Below the pieces are notes generated by a model, which worked only from the letters and a program-made list of their open reading frames with translations, was not told the DNA's origin and searched no databases. A program made the position numbers and the translations under genes. 64,000 nt of DNA from Ophiura sarsii (taxonomy: Eukaryota > Echinodermata > Ophiuroidea > Amphilepidida > Ophiuridae), in contig CM069447.1 of NCBI GenBank assembly GCA_035610835.1, positions 61,759,048 to 61,823,047 on the forward strand, given 5' to 3'. This document shows positions 1 through 11,685 of this stretch, in pieces (within the stretch, counting starts at the first letter, position 1; every line of letters begins with the position of its first letter).

Positions 1-3000
1 CCCCAGTTTTGAGCTACCCTAAACTCGATATTTCGAGACCTGTTTTTTCGAGTTTAGAATTTGAACACCAATTTCTTTAAATGAGGTCTTTAGAGGGGTC
101 CAATTATTATTTTTAAAAATGCAGTCTTCTAAAATCAAACATAGATTATTATGAGATTTAAAACAAAATCCCACAATGCCCCAGTTTTGAGCTACCCTAA
201 ACTCGATATTTCGAGACCTGTTTTTTCGAGTTTAGAATTTGAACACCAATTTCTTTAAACGAAGCCTTTAGAGGATGAAGTCTTTAGAGGGGTCCAATTA
301 TTATTTTTAAAAATGCAGTCTTCTGAAATCAAGCATAGATTATTATGAGATTTAAATCAAAATCCCACAATGCCCCAGTTTTGAGCTACCCTAAACTCGA
401 TATTTCGAGACCTGTTTTTTCGAGTTTAGAATTTGAACACCAATTTCTTTAAATGAAGCCTTTAGAGGATGAAGTCTTTAGAAGGGTCCAATTATTATTT
501 TTAAAAATGCAGTCTTCTGAAATCAAGCATAGATTATTATGAGATTTAAAACAAAATCCCACAATGCCCCAGTTTTGAGCTACCCTAAACTCGATATTTC
601 GAGACCTGTTTTTTTCGAGTTTAGAATTTGAACCCCAATTTCTTTAAATGAGGTCTTTAGAGGGGTCCAATTATTATTTTTAAAAATGCAGTCTTCTGAA
701 ATCAAACATAGATTGTTATGAGATTTAAAACAAAATCCCACAAAGCCCCAGTATTGAGCTACCCTAAACTCGATATTTCGAGACCTGTTTTTTCGAGTTT
801 AGAATTTGAACACCAATTTCTTTAAATGAAGTCTTTAGAGGGGTCCAATTATTATTTTTAAAAATGCAGTCTTCTAAAATCAAACATAGATTATTATGAG
901 ATTTAAAACAAAATCCCACAATGCCCCAGTTTTGAGCTACCCTAAACTCGATATTTCGAGACCTGTTTTTTCGAGTTTAGAATTTGAACACCAATTTCTT
1001 TAAATGAGGTCTTTAGAGGGGTCCAATTATTATTTTTAAAAATGCAGTCTTCTAAAATCAAACATAGATTGTTATGAGATTTAAAACAAAATCCCACAAT
1101 GCCCCAGTATTGAGCTACCCTAAACTCGATATTTCGAGACCTGTTTTTTCGAGTTTAGAATTTGAACACCAATTTCTTTAAATGAGGTCTTTAGAGGGGT
1201 CCAATTATTTTTTTTTAAAATGCAGTCTTCTAAAATCAAACATATATTATTATGAGATTTAAAACAAAATCCCACAATGCCCCAGTTTTGAGCTACCCTA
1301 AACTCGATATTTCGAGACCTGTTTTTTCGAGTTTAGAATTTGAACACCAATTTCTTTAAATGAGGTCTTTAGAGGGGTCCAATTATTATTTTTAAAAATG
1401 CAGTCTTCTAAAATCAAACATAGATTATTATGAGATTTAAAACAAAATCCCACAATGCCCCAGTTTTGAGCTACCCTAAACTCGATATTTCGAGACCTGT
1501 TTTTTCGAGTTTAGAATTAGAACACCAATTTCTTTAAATGAAGTCTTTAGAGGGGTCCAATTATTTTTTTTAAAAATGCAGTCTTCTAAAATCAAACATA
1601 GATTATTATGAGATTTAAAACAAAATCCCACAATGCCCCAGTTTTGAGCTACCCTAAACTCGATATTTCGAGACCTGTTTTTTCGAGTTTAGAATTTGAA
1701 CACCAATTTCTTTAAATGAAGTCTTTAGAGGGGTCCAATTATTATTTTTAAAAATACAGTCTTCTAAAATCAAACATAGATTGTTATGAGATTTAAAACA
1801 AAATCCCACAATGCCCCAGTATTGAGCTACCCTAAACTCGATATTTCGAGACCTGTTTTTTCGAGTTTAGAATTTGAACACCAATTTCTTTAAATGAGGT
1901 CTTTAGAGGGGTCCAATTATTTTTTTTAAAAATGCAGTCTTCTAAAATCAAACATATATTATTATGAGATTTAAAACAAAATCCCACAATGCCCCAGTTT
2001 TGAGCTACCCTAAACTCGATATTTCGAGACCTGTTTTTTCGAGTTTAGAATTTGAACACCAATTTCTTTAAATGAGGTCTTTAGAGGGGTCCAATTATTA
2101 TTTTTAAAAATGCAGTCTTCTAAAATCAAACATAGATTATTATGAGATTTAAAACAAAATCCCACAATGCCCCAGTTTTGAGCTACCCTAAACTCGATAT
2201 TTCGAGACCTGTTTTTTCGAGTTTAGAATTAGAACACCAATTTCTTTAAATGAAGTCTTTAGAGGGGTCCAATTATTATTTTTAAAAATGCAGTCTTCTA
2301 AAATCAAACATAGATTATTATGAGATTTAAAACAAAATCCCACAATGCCCCAGTTTTGAGCTACCCTAAACTCGATATTTCGAGACCTGTTTTTTCGAGT
2401 TTAGAATTTGAACACCAATTTCTTTAAATGAAGTCTTTAGAGGGGTCCAATTATTATTTTTAAAAATGCAGTCTTCTGAAATCAAACATATATTGTTATG
2501 AGATTTAAAACAAAATCCCACAATGCCCCAGTATTGAGCTACCCTAAACTCGATATTTCGAGACCTGTTTTTTCGAGTTTAGAATTTGAACACCAATTTC
2601 TTTAAATGAGGTCTTTAGAGGGGTCCAATTATTATTTTTAAAAATGCAGTCTTCTAAAATCAAACATAGATTGTTATGAGATTTAAAACAAAATCCCACA
2701 ATGCCCCAGTAATGAGCTACCCTAAACTCGATATTTCGAGACCTGTTTTTTCGAGTTTAGAATTTGAACACCAATTTCTTTAAATGAGGTCTTTAGAGGG
2801 GTCCAATTATTTTTTTTAAAAATGCAGTCTTCTAAAATCAAACATATATTATTATGAGATTTAAAACAAAATCCCACAATGCCCCAGTTTTGAGCTACCC
2901 TAAACTCGATATTTCGAGACCTGTTTTTTCGAGTTTAGAATTTGAACACCAATTTCTTTAAATGAGGTCTTTGGAGGGGTCCAATTATTATTTTTAAAAA

Positions 3001-4650
3001 TGCAGTCTTCTAAAATCAAACATAGATTGTTATGAGATTTAAAACAAAATCCCACAATGCCCCAGTTTTGAGCTACCCTAAACTCGATATTTCGAGACCT
3101 GTTTTTTCGAGTTTAGAATTTGAACACCAATTTCTTTAAATGAGGTCTTTAGAGGGGTCCAATTATTATTTTTAAAAATGCAGTCTTCTAAAATCAAACA
3201 TAGATTGTTATGAGATTTAAGACAAAATCCCACAATGCCCCAGTATTGAGCTACCCTAAACTCGATATTTCGAGACCTGTTTTTTCGAGTTTAGAATTTG
3301 AACACCAATTTCTTTAAATGAGGTCTTTAGAGGGGTCCAATTATTGTTTTTAAAAATGCAGTCTTCTAAAATCAAACATATATTGTTATGAGATTTAAAA
3401 CAAAATCCCACAATGCCCCAGTATTGAGCTACCCTAAACTCGATATTTCGAGACCTGTTTTTTCGAGTTTAGAATTTGAACACCAATTTCTTTAAATGAG
3501 GTCTTTAGAGGGGTCCAATTATTATTTTTAAAAATGCAGTCTTCTAAAATCAAACATAGATTGTTATGAGATTTAAAACAAAATCCCACAATGCCCCAGT
3601 AATGAGCTACCCTAAACTCGATATTTCGAGACCTGTTTTTTCGAGTTTAGAATTTGAACACCAATTTCTTTAAATGAGGTCTTTAGAGGGGTCCAATTAT
3701 TTTTTTTAAAAATGCAGTCTTCTAAAATCAAACATATATTATTATGAGATTTAAAACAAAATCCCACAATGCCCCAGTTTTGAGCTACCCTAAACTCGAT
3801 ATTTCGAGACCTGTTTTTTCGAGTTTAGAATTTGAACACCAATTTCTTTAAATGAGGTCTTTGGAGGGGTCCAATTATTATTTTTAAAAATGCAGTCTTC
3901 TAAAATCAAACATAGATTGTTATGAGATTTAAAACAAAATCCCACAATGCCCCAGTTTTGAGCTACCCTAAACTCGATATTTCGAGACCTGTTTTTTCGA
4001 GTTTAGAATTTGAACACCAATTTCTTTAAATGAGGTCTTTAGAGGGGTCCAATTATTATTTTTAAAAATGCAGTCTTCTAAAATCAAACATAGATTGTTA
4101 TGAGATTTAAGACAAAATCCCACAATGCCCCAGTATTGAGCTACCCTAAACTCGATATTTCGAGACCTGTTTTTTCGAGTTTAGAATTTGAACACCAATT
4201 TCTTTAAATGAGGTCTTTAGAGGGGTCCAATTATTGTTTTTAAAAATGCAGTCTTCTAAAATCAAACATATATTGTTATGAGATTTAAAACAAAATCCCA
4301 CAATGCCCCAGTATTGAGCTACCCTAAACCCGATATTTCGAGACCTGTTTTTTCGAGTTTAGAATTTGAACACCAATTTCTTTAAATGAGGTCTTTAGAG
4401 AGGTCCAATTATTATTTTTAAAATTGCAGTCTTCTGAAATCAAGCATAGAGTGTTATGAGATTTAAAGCAAAATCCCACAATGCCCCAGTACTGAGCTAC
4501 CCTAAACTCCATATTTCGGAACCTGTTTTTTCGATTTTAGAATTTGAATACGAATTTCTTTAAATGAGGTCTTTAGAGGGGTCCAACTTTTTTTTAAATG
4601 CAGTCTTCTGAAATCTAACATAGAATATTATGAGATTAAAAAAACTAAGC
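1..4650. repeat. 178-bp satellite array, 26 monomers
   Basis: Monomers begin at 1, 179, 373, 567, 746, 924 and then every 178 bp up to 4484. Two early monomers are 194 bp because of a 16-bp internal duplication near 263 and 457. The last monomer is diverged and fades out near 4650. The array enters the window already in progress, so its true length is unknown. Each monomer carries a perfect 10-bp inverted pair, CTAAACTCGA and TCGAGTTTAG, separated by 19 bp. Marker variants recur at 712 bp (four monomers) and then 890 bp (five monomers), showing block-wise amplification. The monomer is about nucleosome length, a common size for centromeric or heterochromatic satellites, but nothing here proves that role. 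Confidence 0.97.
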
Positions 4651-5094
4651 TACCCTTAGGCATGAGCAGGATTTTTTACCCAGGGGGCTTAAAAATGAAT
4701 TTAATTGAGTATGCATGATTGACTAATAAAAGCTGTGCGGACCGACCGCAGCGCTATCGGCGGTATAAACGCGGACAGATATGAGTCCGATATGAGTCCG
4801 CGCTCTGCATTGTAGGTAATTAAGTCCAGACGGCGCAGGACGACTCTTCGGGGACTGGTGGAAATTTGTCTAGGATACGCCCTCCACTGGGCCTCCACCA
4901 ACAAGGGCGTCACGAACTGACCATTTCCGGTCAGTTTCCGGCAAAACAACAGCAGCCGATCAGTAGCTTTGAGAAAGGTGGTCGTTGACCAGCGAAAGTG
5001 TCAGCTTGGAAAAAACGTAAGTTTTTTTTTCATTTATCTGATATTGATCTTCCCAAAAACCTAACTATTCTGTGTAGCCTAATTCTGAGCCTAG
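4651..5094. other. unique CpG-richer stretch, no recognised gene
   Basis: The first 40 bases look like a degraded transposon end ('gagcaggattttttaccc' followed by a G run). From about 4730 to 4990 the DNA is richer in GC and CpG than its surroundings. It contains an 82-residue minus-strand open frame that resembles nothing I recognise. A donor-like AACGTAAGT lies near 5012. This could be a decayed first exon or promoter region, but no start, TATA box or protein family supports that. Confidence 0.4.
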
Positions 5095-5149
5095 GGCGAA
5101 CTTGCCCCGGCCTATGGGCGAACCTACCCCGGCGTTGGGCAAGTTCGCC
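5095..5149. repeat. 13-bp-arm hairpin
   Basis: GGCGAACTTGCCC at 5095-5107 is the exact reverse complement of 5137-5149. The wording (cut-off copies of 'aacttgccccgg') matches the subterminal sequence of the TA-flanked MITE at 13208-14905. It is probably a remnant of that family. Confidence 0.7.
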
Positions 5150-5198
5150 TTTTTAAGACACCTGTCTTTATCATTTACCCTTGCCTTTACAGTATAAG

Positions 5199-5683
5199 CA
5201 GTGGCGGATACAGGGGGGGGGGGGGGCGGAGGGGGCGGGCGCCCCCCGTAAATGTTTTCAATATACCTTTAACGTGTACGCGCCCCCCCGTAAAATTTGA
5301 CAATATACCTTTTTTTGTGTACCACTTTACCTTTTTCAGAGACATAGGAGGTTCCGTTGGTACATTTGCCACTTGTACCATGCGATTTTTTTGCCGGTTT
5401 TGGGATAACCACATCGCTACCGCATTTTACTACGCATTTCAGTGGCGGATACAGGGGGGGGGGGGCGGAGGGGGCGGGCGCCCCCCGTAAATGTTTTCAA
5501 TACACCTTTAACGTGTACGCGCCCCCCCGTAAAATTTGACAATATACCTTTTTTTGTGTACCACTTTACCTTTTTCAGAGACATAGGAGGTTCCGTTGGT
5601 ACATTTGCCACTTGTACCATGCGATTTTTTTGCCGGTTTTGGGATAACCACATCGCTACCGCCCCCCCCCCCCCCCCCCCTCA
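5199..5683. repeat. two tandem 241-bp copies of a G-tract element
   Basis: Copies start at 5199 and 5440 with CAGTGGCGGATACAGG, a terminus typical of non-autonomous hAT elements. Each runs through a G tract, a C tract and an identical 3' part ending in 'catcgctaccgc'. The two copies differ at only a few positions, so the duplication is recent. Both give the same short minus-strand translation, which is a by-product of the duplication and not evidence for a gene. A long C tract (about 5663-5681) follows the second copy. Confidence 0.85.
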
Positions 5684-5735
5684 TTTTGCATGCTACGTAC
5701 CTGCGAACCAGTTTTTATCATAACATTAAATAACT

Positions 5736-5827
5736 TAAATCAAGAAAAATTCATCAGTACATTGTATATGCACAACTTCTTTCTCGCAACGGAATAGCTG
5801 TCTAACTTTGATAAAAAGCCAATTGAT
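5736..5827. repeat. 92-bp dispersed segment shared with 13527-13618
   Basis: The segment from 'taaatcaag' to 'aattgat' is identical, as far as I can read, to 13527-13618 inside the TA-flanked MITE. Together with the hairpin at 5095 it suggests that 5.1-5.8 kb contains pieces of the same MITE family. Confidence 0.85.
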
Positions 5828-6362
5828 AGGAAATGAAGTGATGGCTTTTCAATAAAATATCGTTCAAAATCAAAAGTACACACAGAATCCCCCGCAGAAT
5901 CTCTCCCCCCCCCCCCCCCCCCCTCAGACTCCCTGTGAGCGTTACCGCTGAGGGATTGAGACTTTTTTTAAGTCACTTTTTTGTTAGGGGGGGGGGGGGG
6001 CGGGTAGGTACCGCGCCATTTTGTCCCGAAGTAATGGTTATGACGTCATATTTTGGTCGATTTTCTGAACCTTTGTATTGGATTTACGTGCAAAATATAT
6101 GCCCTTGGCATCATACTTTCCCGGGTGTGTGGGTGCACTTTAAATTTCAGATGTTCTAAAATGGACGGATATCTACCCAATTTGATAAAAAACAACACGA
6201 TCCACGCACCTCAGAATTCCACAAAAAGCATAAAACAAGTCCACTTTTTTGTGCCTTTGAACTGAGTGGCGGCCGGGAATGTAGAATTTAACACCCATGA
6301 CCCCGGTCCAATTAATAAAATTAAATATTAATAAATTATTTGCAAATATATTGTTTAATTAG

Positions 6363-6436
6363 CATGGTTGGTCTAGTGGATAGAACGTTGACATGGATAG
6401 CGAAAGGTTGTGAGTTTGAGCCCCATTAGGAGCACT
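6363..6436 (+). repeat. tRNA-derived SINE head
   Basis: A box A-like block (TGGTCTAGTGG, 6369-6379) and a box B-like block (GAGTTTGAGCC, about 6412-6422) are spaced as in a tRNA gene. No acceptor-stem complementarity is visible, so this is a SINE head or tRNA pseudogene and not a functional tRNA. Confidence 0.6.
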
Positions 6437-8313
6437 TTTGTTTTATATGCAGGGTCTTGCCGCTGGATTTGCTTAGCCTGCCCAGCCAGTAGAGAGGTCA
6501 CGCTGCATGTCATATTTTGTTATACGCAAGAAAACAATGGAGTCTTAGTGACTGCAATATTTGCTAGAAATAGCTTCGGAAAATGGTCTATTTGGGCATC
6601 TCAAAAACTAAGAAACGTGTTAAAAAACATGTAGAATTTTAGAGGAGGGTCAATAACATCTGCAGAATGGTAAAATGTATAGTTTTTAACACGTTTGGTG
6701 ACCAAATTTATGTCGTACAATGTCGGAAAATTCACGTCTTGAAAATCCGTGGTCTTCAAAATTACAGGAATCATTCTAAACCTCACCAATTCATGAAATG
6801 AACCCTCGTCTACAAAAAAAGTCCATGTACGTGTTGCTCTATCTGCTTGGAGATAGCGAAGACCACGGAAACCTCATAGCTTTATACCACGGAATGAAAT
6901 CTGCCATAGAAATTACATGGCGAAAATCGTACAGATTTGCACTGCAGACCTCTGTGTAGGGAGTGTTGACAATAGCATGACAATAGCAAGGTCGTTTGAC
7001 TATTGTGTTTGTGCATGTTTGTGACGACTGACCCCGTTTAACAATCTTCATAGCTTTCATATAGGGCTTGGGTGACCTAACTATTGACTGTGCCGGCATC
7101 ATCTTTATGCGTGCCCACACGGACACCACTTCTGGCGTTTACCGTAGGCCCTATGCCATTTTTGTGTTCGAAAATGTCAAAAAAATCGTACCGTTCTTTT
7201 AAAAATAAGGAGCTTAATCACATTACAACACATTTTGTGCGAGAGAAACACACACATTTTGCAAGAATGGCACAATAAAAATCCGTTCGTTATAAATAAA
7301 TGGATATGGTTAAATAATAAAACCATCACAATTATAGTCGTGGATCTCTGTGGCGTGCATAGGTTGGCCATGTCGTTGGCAATCGGAAATCACGGGTTCG
7401 ATTTTCGAATATTCCTTGTTATCCTTTTATTTTTCTCTTTTTTAAAGTTGATGGTGGATTAATGTAACATCATTGTTATGTCAATTTGTATCAATTATAA
7501 AGGCCGCCCGTGCGTTTATAGTTTTCTTTTTATTTATTTCTCTATCATAAATGTATCCTTGATTTATTTAACTTTGTATCTAAACAAATAAAATGCGTAA
7601 TTATATTATTGCTCGATAAATAAGTGATTTAACTTGAGTTCAGTTTGATTAATGATAGCAAAATTGTTGTAAAACCATTTTACCAGTGTGCCCCACAATT
7701 TATCCTTTGCACACTTTGTTTATACATTTAGAAATGTCACTTTTAGCTTGTTATAGCTAGGCTCAAATTATAAGCAAGTTGCGACCGGGTTTGCGACCTC
7801 TTTGATTTTTAGGCTGGTAACACAATCCCACAGTGCATTTCGTTAAAACAGTGTAAATTATTTTTCAACGATACGTATCACGTGATAACCACGATCGTTT
7901 TCGCAAAATATCGCAAAATGGCGCGGTACCCCCAACCCCCTACGTTTTTGTTAACCTTGATTTAGAACCCTAACCCCCCCCCCCCCCCCCCCCCCCCTAC
8001 ACCCCAAACAAATCCCCTTGCGCCGCTCCTGCCTCTGGGGACTCAGGTCTTGAGCCCCAAAGCCCACTCCTCCCCTGGGCACACGCCAGCCACGTGGTGT
8101 TAAAACATGTTAATTATATAGCCTATGTTACAAAATCCAATTTTGTGATTAAAAGTATAATTTTTTGCGTGCTTTTCACCTCGTCTCATGCAGTTTTGCA
8201 CCAATGCTCACAAAAGTATGACGTTTCAAAATTTCGGCTCGCTACTACGCTCACCATACTAATTTCACACCATTAAAAGAAGGGGCATCATAAAATGAGT
8301 GGCTGTTACAGAA
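6437..8313. other. AT-rich intergenic DNA, no gene seen
   Basis: All open frames are short and none resembles a known protein. A C tract lies at about 7974-7997. The block 7915-7945 is a partial reverse complement of 5988-6025 (both contain 'aaaatggcgcggtacc' in one orientation), so the two may be decayed ends of one element. Positions 8050-8090 and 12240-12283 share a diverged 40-bp repeat ('agccccaaagcccac'). Confidence 0.6.
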
Positions 8314-9290
8314 TTTTCCAATGGGACCCATGTGGTCAGCCTATATGGGACCCTGATAAGTTTACCCAAACGTAGCCCATTATGGCCCTTGTAGAACCCA
8401 TATGGGACCCATGTGGTCAGCCTATATGGGACCCTGATCAGTCAGCTTTAGAACGGAGCCCCGTTTCAATTGAGGGCGCTCTATTTAGTGACGCACTGCC
8501 GTCATTTTTTACACGGCGATTCATAAATTGACGGAAAACCGTCGCCCGCCAGAATACGAACAAAAAAACACTTTTCAATAGAGGGCGGGCTTAGGAACGG
8601 GACAGCGTTTCCAAGGGAACGGCCTCACGTCACAGTAATTTTAAAAATTCATAAAAAGCCGATTTTGCTGATTTTAAACAACGAAACAACTCTCTTATCA
8701 CAGAGATATCCGTTACAAAGGCATCACTGCTGAATACTATGTAAAAATTATCACATTTACCCTAAAAATTCTTATAATTGGTGTAATTTCGTCTAGAAAA
8801 TGGTGGTCTCATCGCAGCAAACCGATGTGATGTTGGGGTCAAAGGTTAAATTAAATCATCGAACTGGATATCGCAAGGAGTTCTGGTACCTTATGCTGCC
8901 CTCAACTCGATGGATAGTTACTTTTTATGCAGATAATTGGGGGTAAAAGGCGAAAATTCAATAATTGCGCAAATTGACGGGTGTGCGTTACCTTGGTTAC
9001 GTACACCCGTCGTTTTAAAGCGCCCTCAATTGAAACGGGGTCCCGTTCTACAGCTGACTGCTGATAGGTTCACCCAAACGTAGCCCATTATGGCCCTTGT
9101 AAAACCCATATCGGACCTATGTGGTCAGCTTATATGGGACACGGTTTACCCAAACGTAGCCCATTATGGCCCTTGTAAAATACACATGGGGCCCATGTGG
9201 TCAGCCTATATGGGACCCTGATGCTGATAGGTTTACCCATTATGGGCCTTGCAAAACCCATATGGGACCCAAGTGGTCAGCCCGCACATA
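8314..9290. repeat. 81-bp tandem family, split by an insertion
   Basis: Units contain 'gggacccatgtggtcagcc', 'tatatgggaccctgat' and 'cccaaacgtagcccattatg'. Two units lie at 8321 and 8402. The array resumes at 9061 with at least three more diverged units. The interruption is the MITE at 8439-9060. Confidence 0.88.
8439..9060. mobile_element. 622-bp MITE with 5-bp target duplication
   Basis: The termini are inverted over roughly 40 bp: CAGTCAGCT at the left, the complement at the right, and both arms share CCCCGTTTCAATTGAGGGCG. The element is flanked by CTGAT at 8434-8438 and 9061-9065. Neighbouring tandem units give the uninterrupted reading 'accctgataggttt', which confirms the 5-bp duplication. 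There is no coding capacity. Transib elements make 5-bp duplications, but their usual terminus is not seen, so the superfamily is left open. Confidence 0.88.
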
Positions 9291-10003
9291 ACCCGTGCCC
9301 TCATTAGCCCTGATTGCCCACATTTGATCAAGACTATTCTTTTCTCATGTCCAAAGGCTGACAGCAAAATTGTTAACTTTCTTTGTTGGAAGTGGCTTTT
9401 TTGCTTTCATTCTTTTCTTCCATCTTTTCTTACTTTCATTTCACTCAGCCAGCATGCTTACCTGGCTTTTTAAGCCTGGCCCCAGCATTTTGCTTGAGCC
9501 GTGTCTTCTTAGCTCCAGGATCCAAGTGTGTGTCCGTACGGACCGACCGTGTACACAAACAAATGTAGCCCGTATGGGCCCCATGGATCTGTGCTCAGCT
9601 ATAGGAGGGAGTATGTAATTTACAATCCAAAAGATAAAATATATGTGAAGACAAAATGCGACCAGCACAAAACAAAAGTATATATTTAACTCAGGAGAAG
9701 AGAGGTTGCAAGCACGTACACTCTCAACGTAGAGTTACAGCATTCCGTTCCCCTGGTAGAATGTGGGATGGGTTATATTATAAAACATTTAATTTAAAAA
9801 AAATCACAAATGTACATATTAACAGAAGATGCAAAAGTGACCGACACGAAGATAAGATCCCTGGAGAGGAGAGCTTATCAGCACTTCACTGGTCACTCTC
9901 AGCAAGAAAGCCGGTTTCTTGCTCCCGAGATTGCAAACAATGGGCAGGGTTAAAAGCAATAATGGAGAACAGCAGAATAATATAGAATAACATGTCCAGC
10001 AAA
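9291..10003. other. 3' flank of the CR1/L2 element, no gene seen
   Basis: This lies immediately downstream, on the minus strand, of the retroelement stop codon. It probably includes the element's 3' untranslated region, although I could not define its 3' end. The open frames at 9249-9618 are low complexity and have no support. Confidence 0.45.
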
Positions 10004-11043
10004 TTAAGGTGTATCGAAGTGCAACGTGAAGAGATGTGTCTTGAGTTTGGATTTAAAGACGTCTAAAGTTGGTGAATGGCGCAGGGTAACAGGAATGTCA
10101 TTCCAAAGATGGGCAGCCGCGTAGAGAAAAGAGCGAGCACCAAAGGTTTTTATAGATGGCATTACCTGCTTCAAGCGATAAGTAGAAGCGGATCTTAATG
10201 CTCTAATAGATGGTATTAGACTTGGATCATATCATTTGGCGACAATCCAGAGCTTTAAAGACGAGAAGCAGCCAGCAAGATCTTATACGCTAATCTTTGT
10301 CGTATCGGTAGCCAATGTAGCTTTTTTTATGCAGAACTGGTGTTATGTGCGCGTGTCGAGGTGTGCGAGCATCCAGACGGGCAGCGATGTTCTGAATACG
10401 TTGGATTTTGCTGATCTCGCGTTCCGACAGTCCGAAGAGGAGGGAATTGCAAGAATCCAATCTGGATGTAACAAACGCGTGTACCAATCTGATTGTTGCA
10501 TCTTGGTCTAGGTATTTGCGAATCTTCGCGTGGATTGCAGTCTTACAAACATGGTTCACTTGAAGAGATGTTGAGTGAAGGGTCCATGATGACTCCAAGG
10601 TTGCGGGCTTTCTCTGATGGCTGTACGACGGCATTTTCAATTTTGATTGACGGCAGCCATGGGCTCTGTGTATACGGTGACGAGAAGTAAAGCAGCTCTG
10701 TCTTTGGTGTCATTCAGTGCGAGTTTATTCTGCTTACACCATGAGCGGATATCAGAAATGCAGTTCTCAAGTTTCGTCATCGCCTGATCACGATCTTTAG
10801 ATGAAAATGTCACATACAGCTGTGTATCATCAGCGTATGCAGTGGTGAAGATACCGTAAGCAGCAATTATATGTCAAGTAAAGGAGCACTGAATAACACA
10901 AAGGCCAATGGCCCAGCGACGAATCCTTCAGGTACCCCGTACTTCAGCGCGACAGGGTCTGCCGTGACACATTGGGTACGACCTTGCAAGTAGGATGAGA
11001 GCCACTTCAGAAACTTCGACAAATTCATCACAACAAGAGGAAC
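10004..11043 (-). pseudogene. CR1/L2-type retrotransposon reverse transcriptase, C-terminal part, broken
   Basis: Reading the minus strand, the reverse transcriptase block starts with a KFLKWLSSYLQGR-like segment. It continues with GVPEGF..GPL (about 10911-10941) and then the catalytic YADDTQLY motif (10826-10837 encodes YADD). Next come a LENCISDIRSWC-like helix and the VTSRLDSCNSLLFGL and KIQRIQNIAARL motifs of the thumb region. A terminal FGARSFLYAAAHLWND block (about 10090-10143) leads to a TAA stop at 10004-10006. This order is typical of the CR1/L2 group of non-LTR retrotransposons, whose protein copies the element RNA into DNA at a nicked target. Several frameshifts (after the GVPEG block, and near 10640 and 10290) and an in-frame stop near 10870 make it inactive. 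The middle of the polymerase (motifs 0-3) is absent. Confidence 0.92.
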
Positions 11044-11262
11044 ATGTTTCCTGTATAAGTTAAAAGTTTAACGGGTTCGCCGTCGGACGAGTTTTAATCT
11101 GTCAAGCTTTCGTCAGGATTAGCTCTGACTTCTTCAGGACCAAATTATTATAATATTGAACAAAACATAGAGATTGCCACTTCTCTTGTTATCATCATTT
11201 GGGTTGCCCCTTGCCCGATGATTTGAGAGTAGGTGCCCTTTCCTACTTGTGAAAGAATTGGT

Positions 11263-11278
11263 GGCTCTGAAAAGAGCC
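11263..11278 (-). promoter_or_regulatory. histone-type 3' stem-loop, copy A
   Basis: On the minus strand the sequence is GGCTCTTTTCAGAGCC: a 6-bp stem with a TTTC tetraloop, the canonical metazoan replication-dependent histone mRNA 3' hairpin. It is preceded by GAAC and followed by ACCA, as in sea urchin histone genes. A purine-rich CAAGTAGGAAAG lies about 12 nt further on, where a histone downstream element would be. No histone coding sequence is present upstream. Confidence 0.8.
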
Positions 11279-11344
11279 GTTCAGATGGATTGCCGCTTCC
11301 ACTGAACACGTAGGTTGCCCTTTCCTACTTGTGAAAGAATTGGT

Positions 11345-11360
11345 GGCTCTGAAAAGAGCC
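11345..11360 (-). promoter_or_regulatory. histone-type 3' stem-loop, copy B
   Basis: This is identical in core and flanks to copy A, 82 bp away in the adjacent tandem module. On the minus strand it lies closer to the centre of the fold-back element. Confidence 0.8.
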
Positions 11361-11669
11361 GTTCAGATGGATTGCCGCTTCCACTGAACACGTAGGTTGC
11401 CACTGGCCTACTATATATAAATTTGGTTCTAATAGAACCTCCAAAGGACTGCCCCTTGACCAATGGAAATAACGTAGAGACTGCCCCTTGTCTACTACTG
11501 ACTACAAAAGTCTAATGCACAGTAGTGCGGTCACTGATCTGTAAAGATCGTTTGACGCTGTAACGAACTTGAGCAGGGTATATAATGGTTCATTGCGGAC
11601 CTGGCTGAAAAAATTACAAGTAGGAAAGGGCAACCTACGTGTTCAGTGGAAGCGGCAATCCATCTGAAC

Positions 11670-11685
11670 GGCTCTTTTCAGAGCA
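11670..11685 (+). promoter_or_regulatory. histone-type 3' stem-loop, copy C, one base changed
   Basis: This right-arm copy reads outward on the plus strand. It matches the left-arm copies except for a C-to-A change at the last stem base (11685), which opens the first base pair. The downstream purine-rich block is retained at about 11699-11710. Confidence 0.75.

Noticed and set aside
4701..4949. 82-residue minus-strand frame in CpG-richer DNA
   Set aside because: No recognisable family, no splice or start context, and no second copy to test conservation.
5187..5653. The same 60-70-residue peptide encoded twice
   Set aside because: It reflects the 241-bp DNA duplication of a G-tract element and not a conserved protein.
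7355..7440. Possible tRNA-like element with a GGGTTCGATTTT box B and a following T run
   Set aside because: The candidate box A lies too close (about 31 bp) and no stems pair.
9249..9618. Overlapping plus-strand open frames of 60-80 residues
   Set aside because: Low-complexity Phe/Ser/Leu-rich sequence next to a retroelement 3' region, with no domain.
11405..11620. CCAAT-like and TATA-like words as a histone promoter in the centre of the fold-back element
   Set aside because: The words are short and common in AT-rich DNA, and no histone coding sequence follows; kept only as a note in the finding.
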